From positions 62,001 to 126,000 of the forward strand of contig CAVWOV010000020.1 in assembly GCA_963756715.1 (NCBI GenBank): a stretch of 64,000 nucleotides of DNA, read 5' to 3'. Positions within the stretch are counted from its first letter, which is position 1. Each line of letters opens with the position of its first letter. Source of the DNA: VAZQ01 sp963756715 (lineage in GTDB: Bacteria; Pseudomonadota; Alphaproteobacteria; Rhizobiales; Xanthobacteraceae). A model generated the notes under the pieces. That model saw nothing but the letters and a program-made list of their open reading frames with translations. It searched no databases and had not been told where the DNA came from. This document shows positions 51,652 to 61,260 of this stretch, in pieces. Made by a program: the position numbers and the translations under genes.

Positions 51652-53097
51652 TCACAGCCGCCGCGCGCTTTGCGGCGGCTTGTAACTGTAAATGTCGTCT
51701 GCTTTCACCCAGCCAGGCGACCCGACGGGAAAGCGGGTCTTGGCGCGGGCAGCGATCTCGCGCGCGGTCTTGAAGTCACCGCGCGTGTAAGCGGCCTGTG
51801 CGGCTGCAAGGTCGGCGCGCGCAAGATCATTCTTCAGTGCATAGGCCATGGCGAGCTGGCTATACACTTCGGGGGTATCCGGCTCTTTCATGGCGGCCGC
51901 CTGCAGCAGCGACACGGCCTCGTCGACGTGCGAACGATCGCGGGTCGCGACCAGTGCCTGTCCAAGGACGATCTGGATCAACGCTGGGTTCGGCGCGTGC
52001 TGGACCGCGTGGCGCAATGGCGCGATCGATTCCGCGGGCCGGCCCGATTCCAGCAGCGCCTGTCCCTTCAATTCGTAGAAGTACGGATTTTGCGGCTGGG
52101 CATGAATGAGCGCGTCGATCTGCGCCACGGCGGAGCGCGGGTCGCCGAAGCGATAGGCCGAAATGGCGCGCGCATAGCGGGCCGGCAGGCTGGTATTGCT
52201 CAGCGGGTAGCGGCGCGCAACCGCGTCTGGCCGCTCCATGAAGCCGTAGAGCTTGGCGCGCATGAGATCATGGCGCGCCTGCAGCGCCGGCGGATCTTTC
52301 TTGTCCCAATAGGGGCTTTGCCGGGCCATGCCCTCAAGTGCCCGCACGCGCTCGGCGGGCAGCGGATGGGTCTGCAGGTACGGGTTCATATAGCGAGTCT
52401 GGTAGAGGGTCTGGTCGGCCAGCCGCTTGAACGTGTCGGACATGCCCTTGGCCGACTGGCCGGTCGCGGTAAGGAACTTCACCCCCGCGCGGTCGGCCTG
52501 CTCTTCCTGCTGGCGGATATAGGCGAACAGCGAATTCTGGATGGAGGCCTGCGGGCCCTGCAGAATCGCGGCGCCGGCATTGCTCACGCCGGAACTTCCA
52601 CTGCGGGCACCCGCCACCATGGCGCCGATACCCAGAATCATGGCGAGAATCGCCTGCGTCGAGGACGCGGCGATTTGCTCGCGCATGCGCGACAGATGTC
52701 CGCCGGCGATGTGGCCGGTCTCGTGCGCGAGCACGCCGATGATCTCGTTGGGCCTTTCCGACTCCATCAGCGCGCCGGCATTAACGAAGATACGCCGGGC
52801 GTCGGCGACGAAGGCGTTGAACGCACGGTCGTTGATGATGACAACGTGAACGTTCTGCTTCGCGAGACCCGCTGTCTTCAGTATAGGCTGCGTGTATTCG
52901 CGCAGCAGCTGTTCGATCTCGGCATCGCGAATCAGCGGCATGCTGCCCTGCGCACGCGCTGTCGGGATGTGCGCGACGGTCATCGCGGCGGCCGTCAGCA
53001 CCGCCACCACACGCGCGGCTGGCGTCAGACGAGCCGTCCTGGTAGGTGTTCGCGCATCGGTCATGCTGGCCAGGGCTCGCTTCATAGTTGCGTGCAA
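51652..53097 (-). CDS. M48 family metalloprotease with TPR region (BepA/YfgC-like)
   Basis: About 481 residues. The signal-like segment AARVVAVLTAAAMTVAHIPT is followed by the M48 domain with zinc motif LAHETGHIAGGH (about residues 123-134) and the third ligand in QEEQADRAGVKFL. The C-terminal half has tetratricopeptide-like helices (ARYARAISAYRFGDPRSAVA and QALLESGRPAESIAPLRHAV). The family checks outer-membrane protein assembly in the periplasm. The annotated start at 53097 abuts the B1 palindrome with no ribosome site; later Met codons (53085 or 53064) are also possible. Confidence 0.88.
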   Translation of the reverse strand: MHATMKRALASMTDARTPTRTARLTPAARVVAVLTAAAMTVAHIPTARAQGSMPLIRDAEIEQLLREYTQPILKTAGLAKQNVHVVIINDRAFNAFVADARRIFVNAGALMESERPNEIIGVLAHETGHIAGGHLSRMREQIAASSTQAILAMILGIGAMVAGARSGSSGVSNAGAAILQGPQASIQNSLFAYIRQQEEQADRAGVKFLTATGQSAKGMSDTFKRLADQTLYQTRYMNPYLQTHPLPAERVRALEGMARQSPYWDKKDPPALQARHDLMRAKLYGFMERPDAVARRYPLSNTSLPARYARAISAYRFGDPRSAVAQIDALIHAQPQNPYFYELKGQALLESGRPAESIAPLRHAVQHAPNPALIQIVLGQALVATRDRSHVDEAVSLLQAAAMKEPDTPEVYSQLAMAYALKNDLARADLAAAQAAYTRGDFKTAREIAARAKTRFPVGSPGWVKADDIYSYKPPQSARRL

Positions 53098-53098
53098 C

Positions 53099-53176
53099 CT
53101 AGTGTGGCGGTTCAGAAGTCCGCATCATTCTTGCCGCGAGTCCGACATGCGGACTTCTGAACCAAAGCCACACTAG
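53099..53176 (-). repeat. REP-like palindrome B1 (inverted member of a pair)
   Basis: CTAGTGTGGC (53099-53108) pairs with GCCACACTAG (53167-53176). GGTTCAGAAGTCCGCA (53109-53124) pairs perfectly with TGCGGACTTCTGAACC (53148-53163). AAA (53164-53166) is a bulge on the right arm. The loop contains TTGCCGCGAGTCCG. Arm and loop closely match element C at 24106-24181, and the layout matches A1. Confidence 0.85.
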
Positions 53177-53188
53177 ATCAATAAGTTG

Positions 53189-53263
53189 CTAGTGTCCTTC
53201 GATTCCGAAGTTCGCAAACGACAGCGCCGCGGAATGATGCGAACTTCGGAATCGGGACACTAG
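53189..53263 (+). repeat. REP-like palindrome B2 (forward member of a pair)
   Basis: CTAGTGTCC (53189-53197) pairs with GGACACTAG (53255-53263). After a TT bulge, CGATTCCGAAGTTCGCA (53200-53216) pairs perfectly with 53238-53254. The loop is about 21 bases with AGCGCCGCGG. It is inverted relative to B1 across a 12-base spacer, with the same AAGTTGCTAGTG entry seen before A2 (TAGTTGCTAGTG). Confidence 0.85.
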
Positions 53264-53409
53264 TGGTGGGTCCGAATGTGGTCAACGCGATCACGATTTC
53301 ACCGCGCTCACGTTCCTGTGTGGTTTCGGGATGTTTAGTGCGCAATTTGCCCGTAGAAATACGGCGACAGCGGGGCGGCTGGCGCTGTGCGGGGGACAAG
53401 GCTTCGACC

Positions 53410-54588
53410 ATGCTGGATACGGCAAGACGCCTGCTTAATGCGCCTTCGGCACGCAGCGATGTGCCGCCGTTCATGGTGATGGACGTCATGGCGGCCGCGG
53501 CGCGCATCGAGGCCGCCGGTGGCCGGGTCATCCACATGGAGGTGGGACAGCCGGCCGCACCGGCGCCGGCAACCGCGCGCGCCGCGGCGCACGCCGCGCT
53601 CGAAGCCGGTCGCATCGCCTACACCGAGATGCTCGGTATCCCGACGCTGCGCGCACGCATCGCGCGGCACTATCGGGAGACCCACGGCGTCGACATCGAC
53701 CCGATGCGCGTGGCGGTAACGACGGGCTCGTCGGCCGGGTTCATTCTGGCGTTCCTCGCGCTGTTCGACCGCGGTGACCGCGTCGCGGTCGCGCTGCCGG
53801 GCTATCCGCCGTACCGGAATATTCTCGCGGCGCTGGGATGCGAGCCGGTGCCGATCGAGACCACGCAGGAGACCCGCTGGTCGATCACGCCGGAGATGCT
53901 GCTGGCGGTCCACCGCAAGACGCCGCTGCAGGGCGTGCTGATCGCCAGCCCCGCCAATCCGACCGGCACCATGATGACGCCGGAGGCACTGCGCGACCTG
54001 TGCGCCGCCGCTGAGGGCGCAGGGATCAGGTTCATCTCCGACGAAATCTATCACGGTCTCGACTACGCCTTCGCGGCCGAAACCGCGGCGCGGTTCTCGC
54101 CCGATGCCGTGATCATCAACTCGTTCTCCAAGTACTTCTGCATGACCGGCTGGCGTATCGGCTGGATGGTGCTGCCGGAGCCGCTGATTCGCCCGATCGA
54201 GCGATTGCAGGGCAATTTCGCGATCTCCGTGCCGACGCTGTCGCAGGTCGCAGCCGAAGCCGCCTTCGATGGCCGCGCCGAGATGGACGCCGTCAAGCAC
54301 GGTTACGAGGAGAACCGCCGCATCTTGATCGATGGTTTTCCAAAGGTGGGTCTCGACAAAATCCTCCCAGTCGATGGCGCGTTCTATCTTTACGTCGACG
54401 TGTCGGACTTTTGCGCCGACAGCTTCGATTTCGCCAAGCGCATGCTCGAAGAGACGCACGTCGCGGCAACGCCGGGCGCCGATTTCGATCCGGTGCGAGG
54501 CAGGCACTTCATCCGCTTCTGCTATGCCGGCTCGGCGGCGGAGATGCGCGAGGCTGTCGCGCGGATCGGCAACTGGCTCAGGCCCTGA
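53410..54588 (+). CDS. Pyridoxal-phosphate-dependent aminotransferase (class I/II)
   Basis: A 392-residue fold-type I aminotransferase. Features: RVIHMEVGQPAAPAPATARA, TEMLGIPTLRARIARHY, TTGSSAGFILAFLALFD, IASPANPTGTMMTPEALRDL, SDEIYHGLDY, and the Schiff-base lysine in NSFSKYFCMTGWRIGW. It belongs to the aspartate/aromatic aminotransferase-like group; substrate unresolved. The start at 53410 lies after a spacer from B2; an upstream in-frame start would cover no conserved sequence. Confidence 0.88.
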   Translation: MLDTARRLLNAPSARSDVPPFMVMDVMAAAARIEAAGGRVIHMEVGQPAAPAPATARAAAHAALEAGRIAYTEMLGIPTLRARIARHYRETHGVDIDPMRVAVTTGSSAGFILAFLALFDRGDRVAVALPGYPPYRNILAALGCEPVPIETTQETRWSITPEMLLAVHRKTPLQGVLIASPANPTGTMMTPEALRDLCAAAEGAGIRFISDEIYHGLDYAFAAETAARFSPDAVIINSFSKYFCMTGWRIGWMVLPEPLIRPIERLQGNFAISVPTLSQVAAEAAFDGRAEMDAVKHGYEENRRILIDGFPKVGLDKILPVDGAFYLYVDVSDFCADSFDFAKRMLEETHVAATPGADFDPVRGRHFIRFCYAGSAAEMREAVARIGNWLRP

Positions 54589-54635
54589 TCGCGTACTGAC
54601 CCCAGGATCACTGACCCAAGGATATCGGCCGGCTC

Positions 54636-55368
54636 ATGCACAACGTGCTCGTTCCAAGCCAGACGCCGGTCCACGCGGTCGTTCCGCCGCTGCTGAGCTT
54701 CACCGCCGGGTTCATCGATAGCTGCACGGTACTGGCGCTCTACGGGCTGTTCGTTGCGCAGGTCACCGGCAGCTTTGTGCTCGCGGCGGTGGCTTTCGTC
54801 TCCAGCGAGCAGGGTGTGATGATCAAGCTCCTCGCCATACCGGCATTTCTTCTGGCCGCGGTGGTGACGACGGTGGTTGCCGTGATGGCCGAGCGTCACG
54901 GCCGCTCGGCGCTCACCTGGACGCTGGGCCTCGAATGCGCTGGTGCTGACCGGCTTTCTTGCGGCGCTCCTGATCGACGCGCCATTGCATGATCCCAACA
55001 CGGTTTCGACCACGGTGGCGAGTTTGCTGGCGCTGTTTGCCATGGGCTCGCAGAGCGCGATCGTGAGGCTGGTGATGAGGAATGTTGCCTCCACCAATGT
55101 CATGACCACGAACACGACGCAGATCGCCATCGATGCCACCATGCTGGCGTTCGCCTGGCTGGCGCGGCGGAATGCGCGGGACGACCCTGCCGCGGCCGTA
55201 GCGTACGACTCGGCGCGCATGCGGCTCGCGAACCTTTTTCCGATTATGCTCGCCTTTTTGTTGGGGACGGCGAGCGGCACGCTCGCTTACGTGTTTATCG
55301 GACTGCTCGGGCTTCTGGTGCCGTTGGCCATCGTGTATGGGATATTCGCCTGGGCGGCGATGCGGTGA
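54636..55368 (+). CDS. DUF1275 (YoaK-like) membrane protein, frameshifted
   Basis: About 243 residues with six hydrophobic helices: SFTAGFIDSCTVLALYGLFV, TGSFVLAAVAFVSSEQGV, LLAIPAFLLAAVVTTVVAV, VLTGFLAALLI and the C-terminal AYVFIGLLGLLVPLAIVYGI. One extra base near 54936 splits the frame between WTLGLE and ALVLTGFLAA. DUF1275 proteins are uncharacterised inner-membrane proteins. A decayed copy of the last 35 codons lies 3.5 kb downstream at 58830-58962. Confidence 0.82.
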
Positions 55369-55386
55369 ACGTCGATAGCCGGTCGC

Positions 55387-56332
55387 GTGTCATCAGGGCG
55401 GCATGTAACGTGCCATCAAATTGCAGCGACGTTCATCTTGGAACATCACTTGACAACAACCTCACAGTTTACGGAATCGGATCGCACGCCTGACAATGTG
55501 CGCTTTTCCGAGGATGTTCCGCAACTTGCGGCGAACGCATCCGAACTCGCCTGTCGTCTCTGCGGAACGTGTCAGAACTATCATTTCCTGTGGTCATATC
55601 TCCGATTGGCCGGGGCGCCCGGCGGTGCTGGCGATGGAAAGCCTTACTTGGAAGGCATCCTCGCCGATCTGATCGCGAGCGGCCGCCGCGACATTCTCAT
55701 CGCCGGTGCCGCTGATACCGGACTCCTGTCTCTGGTGGCCCGCGCGGCGGATGGACATGAGGCAGGCATTACGGTTCTCGACCGGTGCGGCACGCCGCTC
55801 GAACTCTGCCGCAGATTTGCCAACGAGTGGTCGCTTGTCATCGAAACGCTGCAGGTCGATCTCTTGGCGTTTGTTGCGGAGGATCGCTTCGACATTGTCT
55901 TTGCCCACACCATCCTGACATTCATTGCGCCGGACCGCAGGCTCGATGTCATGAAGCGATTGCGCCGCTCGCTGCGCCCGGGCGGCCGACTGATGCTCAG
56001 GTTCCGCACCAGGGGCGAGGCTCGAAGATCGACATCTGTCGCGCTATCGCGACTGCGTTCCGGTGCATCTGATTGAGCGTCTGGATAGCCTGAAGATTCC
56101 ATTGCCGGAGCCGCGCGAAGCGCTCCTGCGACGGATCGAAGCCTATGCCGGCGAGCGCCATTCCCGCGAATCGCTCGAAGCCGATTATTCGGAGATGGAA
56201 AAACTCATCGACGCGGCCGGGTTTGCGATCGAAGCGATCACGCCGGTCAAATCAGATCATGCTCCAGCATTTGGACCGGCTACCGCCGACGTTTCCAGCC
56301 GCCTGTTCGTGGCGCTGGCGGCACCGCGTTAG
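55387..56332 (+). CDS. SAM-dependent class I methyltransferase, frameshifted
   Basis: About 314 residues. The Rossmann SAM motif is DILIAGAADTGLLSLVARAA; acidic motif II is GITVLDRCGTP; then DRFDIVFAHTILTFI (motif IV) and RRSLRPGGRLMLRF (motif VI). The C-terminal part, in a second frame after one extra base near 56014, reads DRHLSRYRDCVPVHLIERLD and EKLIDAAGFAIEAITPV. Upstream sequence includes CRLCGTCQNYHFLWSYLR, a cysteine pair not typical of methyltransferases. Start uncertain: GTG 55387 or a later TTG. The PaaK-like gene follows by 27 bases. Confidence 0.75.
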
Positions 56333-56359
56333 CTCGCAGGGCTCCGGATCGGTGCGGCG

Positions 56360-57664
56360 ATGAATGTTGTCTTCGACCGCTACATGAGTGTGCTGGAGCA
56401 GACCCAGTGGGCGCTTCCGCAGCACCTCGTTCAATATCAGGACCAGCTTCTGAGCAACCTGGTTCGGCACGGCTACGACAACGTTCCGTTCTATCGGGAC
56501 CGGCTCGGCTGTCTGTTCGATCGCAGCGGCCATTTCGACCGTTCACGCTGGAGCGAAGTTCCCATCGTGTCCCGCAACGAAGTCGCATCGCATGTCGCAT
56601 CGATGCATCCCGCGCAATTGGCGCCGATGCATGGCGAGGTCACGGAAATCCAAACATCTGGGTCGGTCGGCGCGCCGTTGTCGATCGCGTCGAATCGGCT
56701 CGTTCACGCTGCCGCGAATGTGGCCATGACGCGAATGGCGCGCTGGTGGGACGCTGACACCGCGCGATCGCTGGCGCGGTTGCGGGTCTATAAGAGCGAC
56801 GCCCCGCAATATCCGTCGGGGCGTGACGGCAAGGGCTGGTCTTACGCTAATCCGCAGGCCGATACTCATGATCTCGATCTCCGGACGCCGGTTGAACAAC
56901 AGCTCGAATGGCTGGCGCGCGTGAAGGCACCGTATCTGGTGACCGCGCCGTCAAACGCGATGGCGCTGGCATATGCGGCGACACCTCAACAGGCTCGCGA
57001 CCTCGCGATCGAACTCGTCTTTACCACCGGCGAGACCGTCCTCCCGCGGGCGCGGGAGGTGGTTGATGACAGACTGGGCGCACGCATGGCGGCAATCTAT
57101 TCGTGCGAGGAGGTCGGAACCATCGCCACCCAGTGTCCGGTCACGGCCGGCTATCACGTCACCGCGGAGAATGTCCTGGTGGAAATTCTGCGTGACGACG
57201 GCACGGCAGCGGGACCCGGTGAGGTTGGTCAGGTCGTTGTGACCGGATTCTACAACTACGCGATGCCGTTCATTCGCTACGCGATCGGCGACGTCGCAAT
57301 CGCTGCCGAAGGCTCTTGTCCATGCGGGCGATCGTTGCCCGTCATCGCGCAGGTTCTGGGACGGACCCGCTGTGCATTCGTGTTCGCCGACGGCACGCGG
57401 ATATGGCCTCGCGGTTCAGATGCGCTCGCGATCAGGCGCTTTGTCCCTCATCGCGAATTCCAGATGGTCCAAGTCGACCATCGGCGAATTGAATTCCGAT
57501 ATGTGCCTGATGTCCCCGAGCGGCCGCCGGATATGGCCGGGCTAGACGCCTACATGCGGCAAAAGTTTCATCCCTCGGCCGAGGCCGTGCTGGTGCCGCT
57601 GCAAACGATCCCGCGCGGTCCGGGTGGAAAGCTCAAATCGTTCGTGTCGCTTGTCGCCAATTGA
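56360..57664 (+). CDS. PaaK-like adenylate-forming enzyme (phenylacetate-CoA ligase family)
   Basis: A 434-residue ANL-superfamily enzyme of the phenylacetate-CoA ligase/CapK branch. Landmarks: GYDNVPFYRDRLGCLFD, the P-loop equivalent QTSGSVGAPLSIASN, VFTTGETVLPRAREVVDD, YSCEEVGTIATQCPVTAGYH, FIRYAIGDVAIAAEGSCPCG, SLPVIAQVLGRTRCAFVF and the C-terminal catalytic lysine in GPGGKLKSFVS. It adenylates a carboxylic acid and may load CoA or another nucleophile. With a methyltransferase directly upstream, a two-step tailoring pathway is plausible; substrate unknown. Confidence 0.82.
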   Translation: MNVVFDRYMSVLEQTQWALPQHLVQYQDQLLSNLVRHGYDNVPFYRDRLGCLFDRSGHFDRSRWSEVPIVSRNEVASHVASMHPAQLAPMHGEVTEIQTSGSVGAPLSIASNRLVHAAANVAMTRMARWWDADTARSLARLRVYKSDAPQYPSGRDGKGWSYANPQADTHDLDLRTPVEQQLEWLARVKAPYLVTAPSNAMALAYAATPQQARDLAIELVFTTGETVLPRAREVVDDRLGARMAAIYSCEEVGTIATQCPVTAGYHVTAENVLVEILRDDGTAAGPGEVGQVVVTGFYNYAMPFIRYAIGDVAIAAEGSCPCGRSLPVIAQVLGRTRCAFVFADGTRIWPRGSDALAIRRFVPHREFQMVQVDHRRIEFRYVPDVPERPPDMAGLDAYMRQKFHPSAEAVLVPLQTIPRGPGGKLKSFVSLVAN

Positions 57665-57683
57665 TCGAGCGATCGTCCGGTCG

Positions 57684-58635
57684 TCAGAAAGCTTCGCACG
57701 AGCCGTTGAACGGGGGACCAAACTGGCAGAATTGCTGCGAGGACGAAGAGCCAGACGAATTGTAATTGTTCAGGATGCTATGCAACGTATCCCAGATCGG
57801 CGGATCGTCCTGGCGATGGCGTTGCATAAGCGTCTTGTCCTTTTGCCCGAAATAGAACTTCAGGCCGCCCCAGACGCCGTTGTAGGCATGCTCGCCCAAA
57901 CGGGCCTCGACGAAGGCGGATGCCATCATCCCTCTGCCGAGCGAAACAGCTGTCTCACCACCGAGCGCCAGGGCGTTCTGGCCGCCGAGATAGCGGTGAC
58001 CGATATAACCGGCGAAATTGTCGGTGATGTAATATTTGATATTGATCTGGTCGAAGAACCGGGTTTGGACGTCGTAACCCTCGGTGAAGAAGTTCGTAGT
58101 AATTACCCCGGGGATATTGCCGTTCTGGGGTACGATCAACGTCGAGACAGTGGTGTTGGATGCCGAATTGCCCCACTCGACGCCCGCGATGCCCTGGATC
58201 GTCCATCGGCCGAAATAGTGTTCGGCTTCGCCGGCGACCTGCGCCACGTGCACGCCGCCGAACCGGTTCCATTGCGTGTAGCTGGCGTAGAGCGCCGATC
58301 AATCCCTGCGACGGATTGCGCAAGAACAAGTGCGGCGCAATGGTGCCGAAACCGCTGCCGCCCAACGAGCCGCCGCCGCCATCGATTTGCAAGCCAACCT
58401 CGCGGCCCAACGGAATCGAAATGGCCCCGCGCGACCCGTAAAGTCTTTCCTTGTTCAGAGCGCCGCCAAGGGCTTCCCACTTGGCGTTGAAACCATCGAC
58501 TGCCGGTTCTGGCAGAAGCGGCGCCTTGTAGAACGGCACTGCCGTAGCATCGGCGGCATGGGCAACGGTGGAATAAGGGCTGCCCACGATGCCTGCCAGC
58601 ATCGTCGTCGCAAGAAGTGCCTTCCGGATAGGCAT
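57684..58635 (-). CDS. Outer-membrane beta-barrel-like exported protein, frameshifted
   Basis: About 316 residues. The signal MPIRKALLATTMLAGIVGSP ends near VAHAAD. Alternating hydrophobic strands follow: LQIDGGGGSLGGSGFG, APHLFLRNPSQGLI, ALYASYTQWNRFGGVHVAQV, GEAEHYFGRWTIQGIAGVEW, GYDVQTRFFDQINIKYYITD, NFAGYIGHRYLGGQNALALG and a final NGVWGGLKFYFGQ. This is a barrel-like porin pattern of Bradyrhizobium-type outer-membrane proteins. One extra base near 58296 splits it. The last 30 residues are polar and end CQFGPPFNGSCEAF, past the barrel. Converges on the PaaK-like gene. Confidence 0.72.
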
Positions 58636-58829
58636 TGTCCCAATTCCCCAATCTGGATTGTTAAACATCTGTTAGATTGATCAGCGGGTAAAGGGATTCA
58701 GATCCAAACGTTGTGGGGGCATCGACGCTTTAGCGAGCCATTGTTGCTTCTGGGTGACAAAATCAGGGGATCAGACGCCTGCCTGAATAGAATTCCGATC
58801 ACCAAGAGAAGCCGCTCGATATATTTGCG

Positions 58830-58962
58830 TCATGGATGTTCGTGTTGTGCTGGGAACGGCGAGCGGTACCTCTACGTCTTCGTCGGACTGCTCGGGCTGC
58901 TGGTGCCTTTGGCAATCGTGTATCTGATATTCATCTGGGCGATGCGGCGGCCACGAAGGTAA
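58830..58962 (+). pseudogene. Decayed 3' fragment of a DUF1275 gene
   Basis: The sequence GTASGT then YVFVGLLGLLVPLAIVYLIF and IWAMRRPRR closely matches the end of the DUF1275 gene at 54636-55368 (YVFIGLLGLLVPLAIVYGIF). The DNA is about as similar as the protein. The frame is broken within the first 20 bases (about four bases missing), and no upstream part remains. It marks a duplication or recombination endpoint. Confidence 0.7.
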
Positions 58963-59087
58963 TGCGTGCAACATCGCTCCGCCAACAGCGCGTATTGCGG
59001 TGCGCCGGGGTGGGCGCTGTGCCAGCCCGACAGGGTCGCGCCATCGGGCGGGGCGGCGGTCTTGCTGCGGTCGAAAAGCCGTGGCGG

Positions 59088-59744
59088 TCAGAACTCCACA
59101 TCCAGTTCTTCCACCTCGTCAGGCTCGGTCTGCGCACCCGCGATCCACTCCGCCATGTCGGGCATGGCCATAATGGTCTGCCGATAGGCGGCGCAGGTTG
59201 CGTCAAGCTTGACGTCGTAGGTCACGAACCGCGATGCGACCGGCGCAAACATCGCGTCCGCCATGCACGGCGTCGGCCCGAACAGGTAAGGTCCCCTGGA
59301 CGCTTCGAGGCACTCCCGCCAGATCGTCACGACGCGGTCGATATCGGCCTGCGCGCCAGCCCACACTTTGAAATTCGGGTATTGGGCCTTGAGGTTCATT
59401 GGCAGGGCGGAGCGCAGGTTGCTGAAACCGGAGTGCATCTCGCCTGAAATCGAACGGCAGTGCGCGCGCTGGGCACGCGCCGTAGGGACCAACCCGGCAT
59501 CCGGCATCAGTTCGTTGAGATATTCGGCGATCGCCAATGTGTCCCAGATCTTGACCCCGTCATGGGTGAGGCAGGGCACCAGGAATGAGGGCGAGAGCAG
59601 CAGCAGCTCAGCCCGCGTCGAAGGGTCGTCGCTCGCGGCCTGCAACTCGTCAAACTCGAGGCCGGACATTTTGCAGAGCAGCCATCCGCGCAACGACCAG
59701 GAGCCGTAATTCTTGCTGGCAATGGTGAGCGTGGCCTTGGCCAT
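59088..59744 (-). CDS. Glutathione S-transferase family protein
   Basis: A 218-residue GST. The thioredoxin-like N-terminal domain has IASKNYGSWSLRGWLLCKMS, with serine as the likely catalytic residue, and PSFLVPCLTHDGVKIWDTLA, IAEYLNELMP with the conserved glutathione-binding segments. A helical C-terminal domain follows. Function in detoxification or isomerisation is not resolved. It diverges from the PHA depolymerase gene, with 259 bases between. Confidence 0.85.
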   Translation of the reverse strand: MAKATLTIASKNYGSWSLRGWLLCKMSGLEFDELQAASDDPSTRAELLLLSPSFLVPCLTHDGVKIWDTLAIAEYLNELMPDAGLVPTARAQRAHCRSISGEMHSGFSNLRSALPMNLKAQYPNFKVWAGAQADIDRVVTIWRECLEASRGPYLFGPTPCMADAMFAPVASRFVTYDVKLDATCAAYRQTIMAMPDMAEWIAGAQTEPDEVEELDVEF

Positions 59745-60003
59745 TACGCATTTCCCCTTTTGTACCGGCGCGACATCATCGGCGGCCGAGGCCGCCGGCG
59801 CAAATTCCTACGCTAAGATGCGGTGATCCGGACGCACGGCTTAGCGGCCGCGCGCATCGATCCTCGCCCCGGCAAGAGCGGGTTCGACCAACCCGGCGAT
59901 AATTATCTCGCAGCGCAGCATCAAATGCACTAGCATTTTCGCTGCCGGGTTGAGCCTTTTGAGGGGATGGGGTGGCTGCGTCAGCAGTGCCGCCGACGAC
60001 GTA

Positions 60004-61221
60004 ATGCTCTATCAAGCCTATCTTGCTCATTCCGACATCATGGTGCCGGTGCGCTCGCTCGCCGGCATGGCCATGAACGCGATCGGGCAGCCGCTTGCGG
60101 GCATCACCGACAATGCGGTGCTGCGCAATCTCACCGCTGCCTACGAATTGATTTCACGCGCGAGCCTGACCCACGACCGTCCGCCTTATCGCATCACCAG
60201 CACGCTGGTCGGCAATCGCGAGGTCGCCGTGACCGAGGAGGCGGCCTATGTCACGCCGTTCGCTACGCTGCTGCATTTCAAGAAGGACATCGACACGGCG
60301 CAGCCGCGGGTCCTTCTCGTAGCGCCCATGTCGGGGCATTTCGCCACATTGTTGCGGGCTACCGTGCGCACGCTGCTGCCCGAGCACGATGTCTACATCA
60401 CCGACTGGCACAACGTGCGCGACGTTGCCGTCACGCACGGCAGATTCGGATTTGACGATTATGTCGGTCATCTCATCCAGTTCCTGGAGAAGATCGGCCC
60501 CGGCGCCCACGTGGTTGCAGTGTGCCAGCCCTGCGTTGCCGTGCTGGCGGCGGTCGCCGTGATGGCGGAGGACGGCAATGCCGCCCAGCCGCGCAGCATG
60601 ACGCTGATGGCCGGCCCGATCGACTGCCGCGTCAATCCGACCAAGGTGAATGAACTCGCGAACTCAAAGCCGATCGAATGGTTCGAGAAGAACCTGATCG
60701 CGACGGTGCCGCTACGCTATGCCGGCGCATCGCGGCGGGTCTATCCGGGCTTCGTGCAGCTTGCCGCCTTCGTGAGCATGAACATCGAGCGACATATGCG
60801 CGCCCATCGCGAGCTCTACGACAACATCTCAAAGGGCGAGCACGAAAAGGCGAAAGTCACGAAGGATTTCTACGATGAGTATTTCGCGGTGCTCGACCTG
60901 ACCGCTGAGTTCTACCTGGAGACCGTCCGCTACGTGTTCCAGGAGCACCGGCTGCCGACCGGCACGCTGGAGTGGGGCGGCAGTAAGGTCGAGCCGCGCG
61001 CGATCCGGAAAACCATGCTGCTCACCGTCGAGGGCGAGCGCGACGACATCTGCGCGGTCGGCCAGACGGTGGCCGCGCACGATCTCTGCACGGGCTTGCG
61101 TCCTTATCTCAAGCGGCACCACATGCAGGCCGGCGTCGGCCACTATGGCGTGTTCTCCGGCAAGCGCTGGGAGAACCAGATCTATCCGATCCTGAAGAAC
61201 GTGATCCTGGCGAGCGATTGA
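60004..61221 (+). CDS. phaZ: Polyhydroxyalkanoate depolymerase, intracellular
   Basis: A 405-residue intracellular PHB depolymerase. The nucleophile region is AHVVAVCQPCVAVLAAVAVM, with cysteine replacing serine of the lipase box as in this family. Other landmarks are LLVAPMSGHFATLLRATVRT, YITDWHNVRDVAV and the ending QAGVGHYGVFSGKRWENQIY with the catalytic histidine. It degrades stored PHB in the cell. The start at 60004 (MLYQAYLAHSDIMVPV) is the family start. The next gene is convergent. Confidence 0.9.
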   Translation: MLYQAYLAHSDIMVPVRSLAGMAMNAIGQPLAGITDNAVLRNLTAAYELISRASLTHDRPPYRITSTLVGNREVAVTEEAAYVTPFATLLHFKKDIDTAQPRVLLVAPMSGHFATLLRATVRTLLPEHDVYITDWHNVRDVAVTHGRFGFDDYVGHLIQFLEKIGPGAHVVAVCQPCVAVLAAVAVMAEDGNAAQPRSMTLMAGPIDCRVNPTKVNELANSKPIEWFEKNLIATVPLRYAGASRRVYPGFVQLAAFVSMNIERHMRAHRELYDNISKGEHEKAKVTKDFYDEYFAVLDLTAEFYLETVRYVFQEHRLPTGTLEWGGSKVEPRAIRKTMLLTVEGERDDICAVGQTVAAHDLCTGLRPYLKRHHMQAGVGHYGVFSGKRWENQIYPILKNVILASD

Positions 61222-61260
61222 ACGGCGTCCAATTCGGGCTCGCCGCCGCAGTATTGATCG

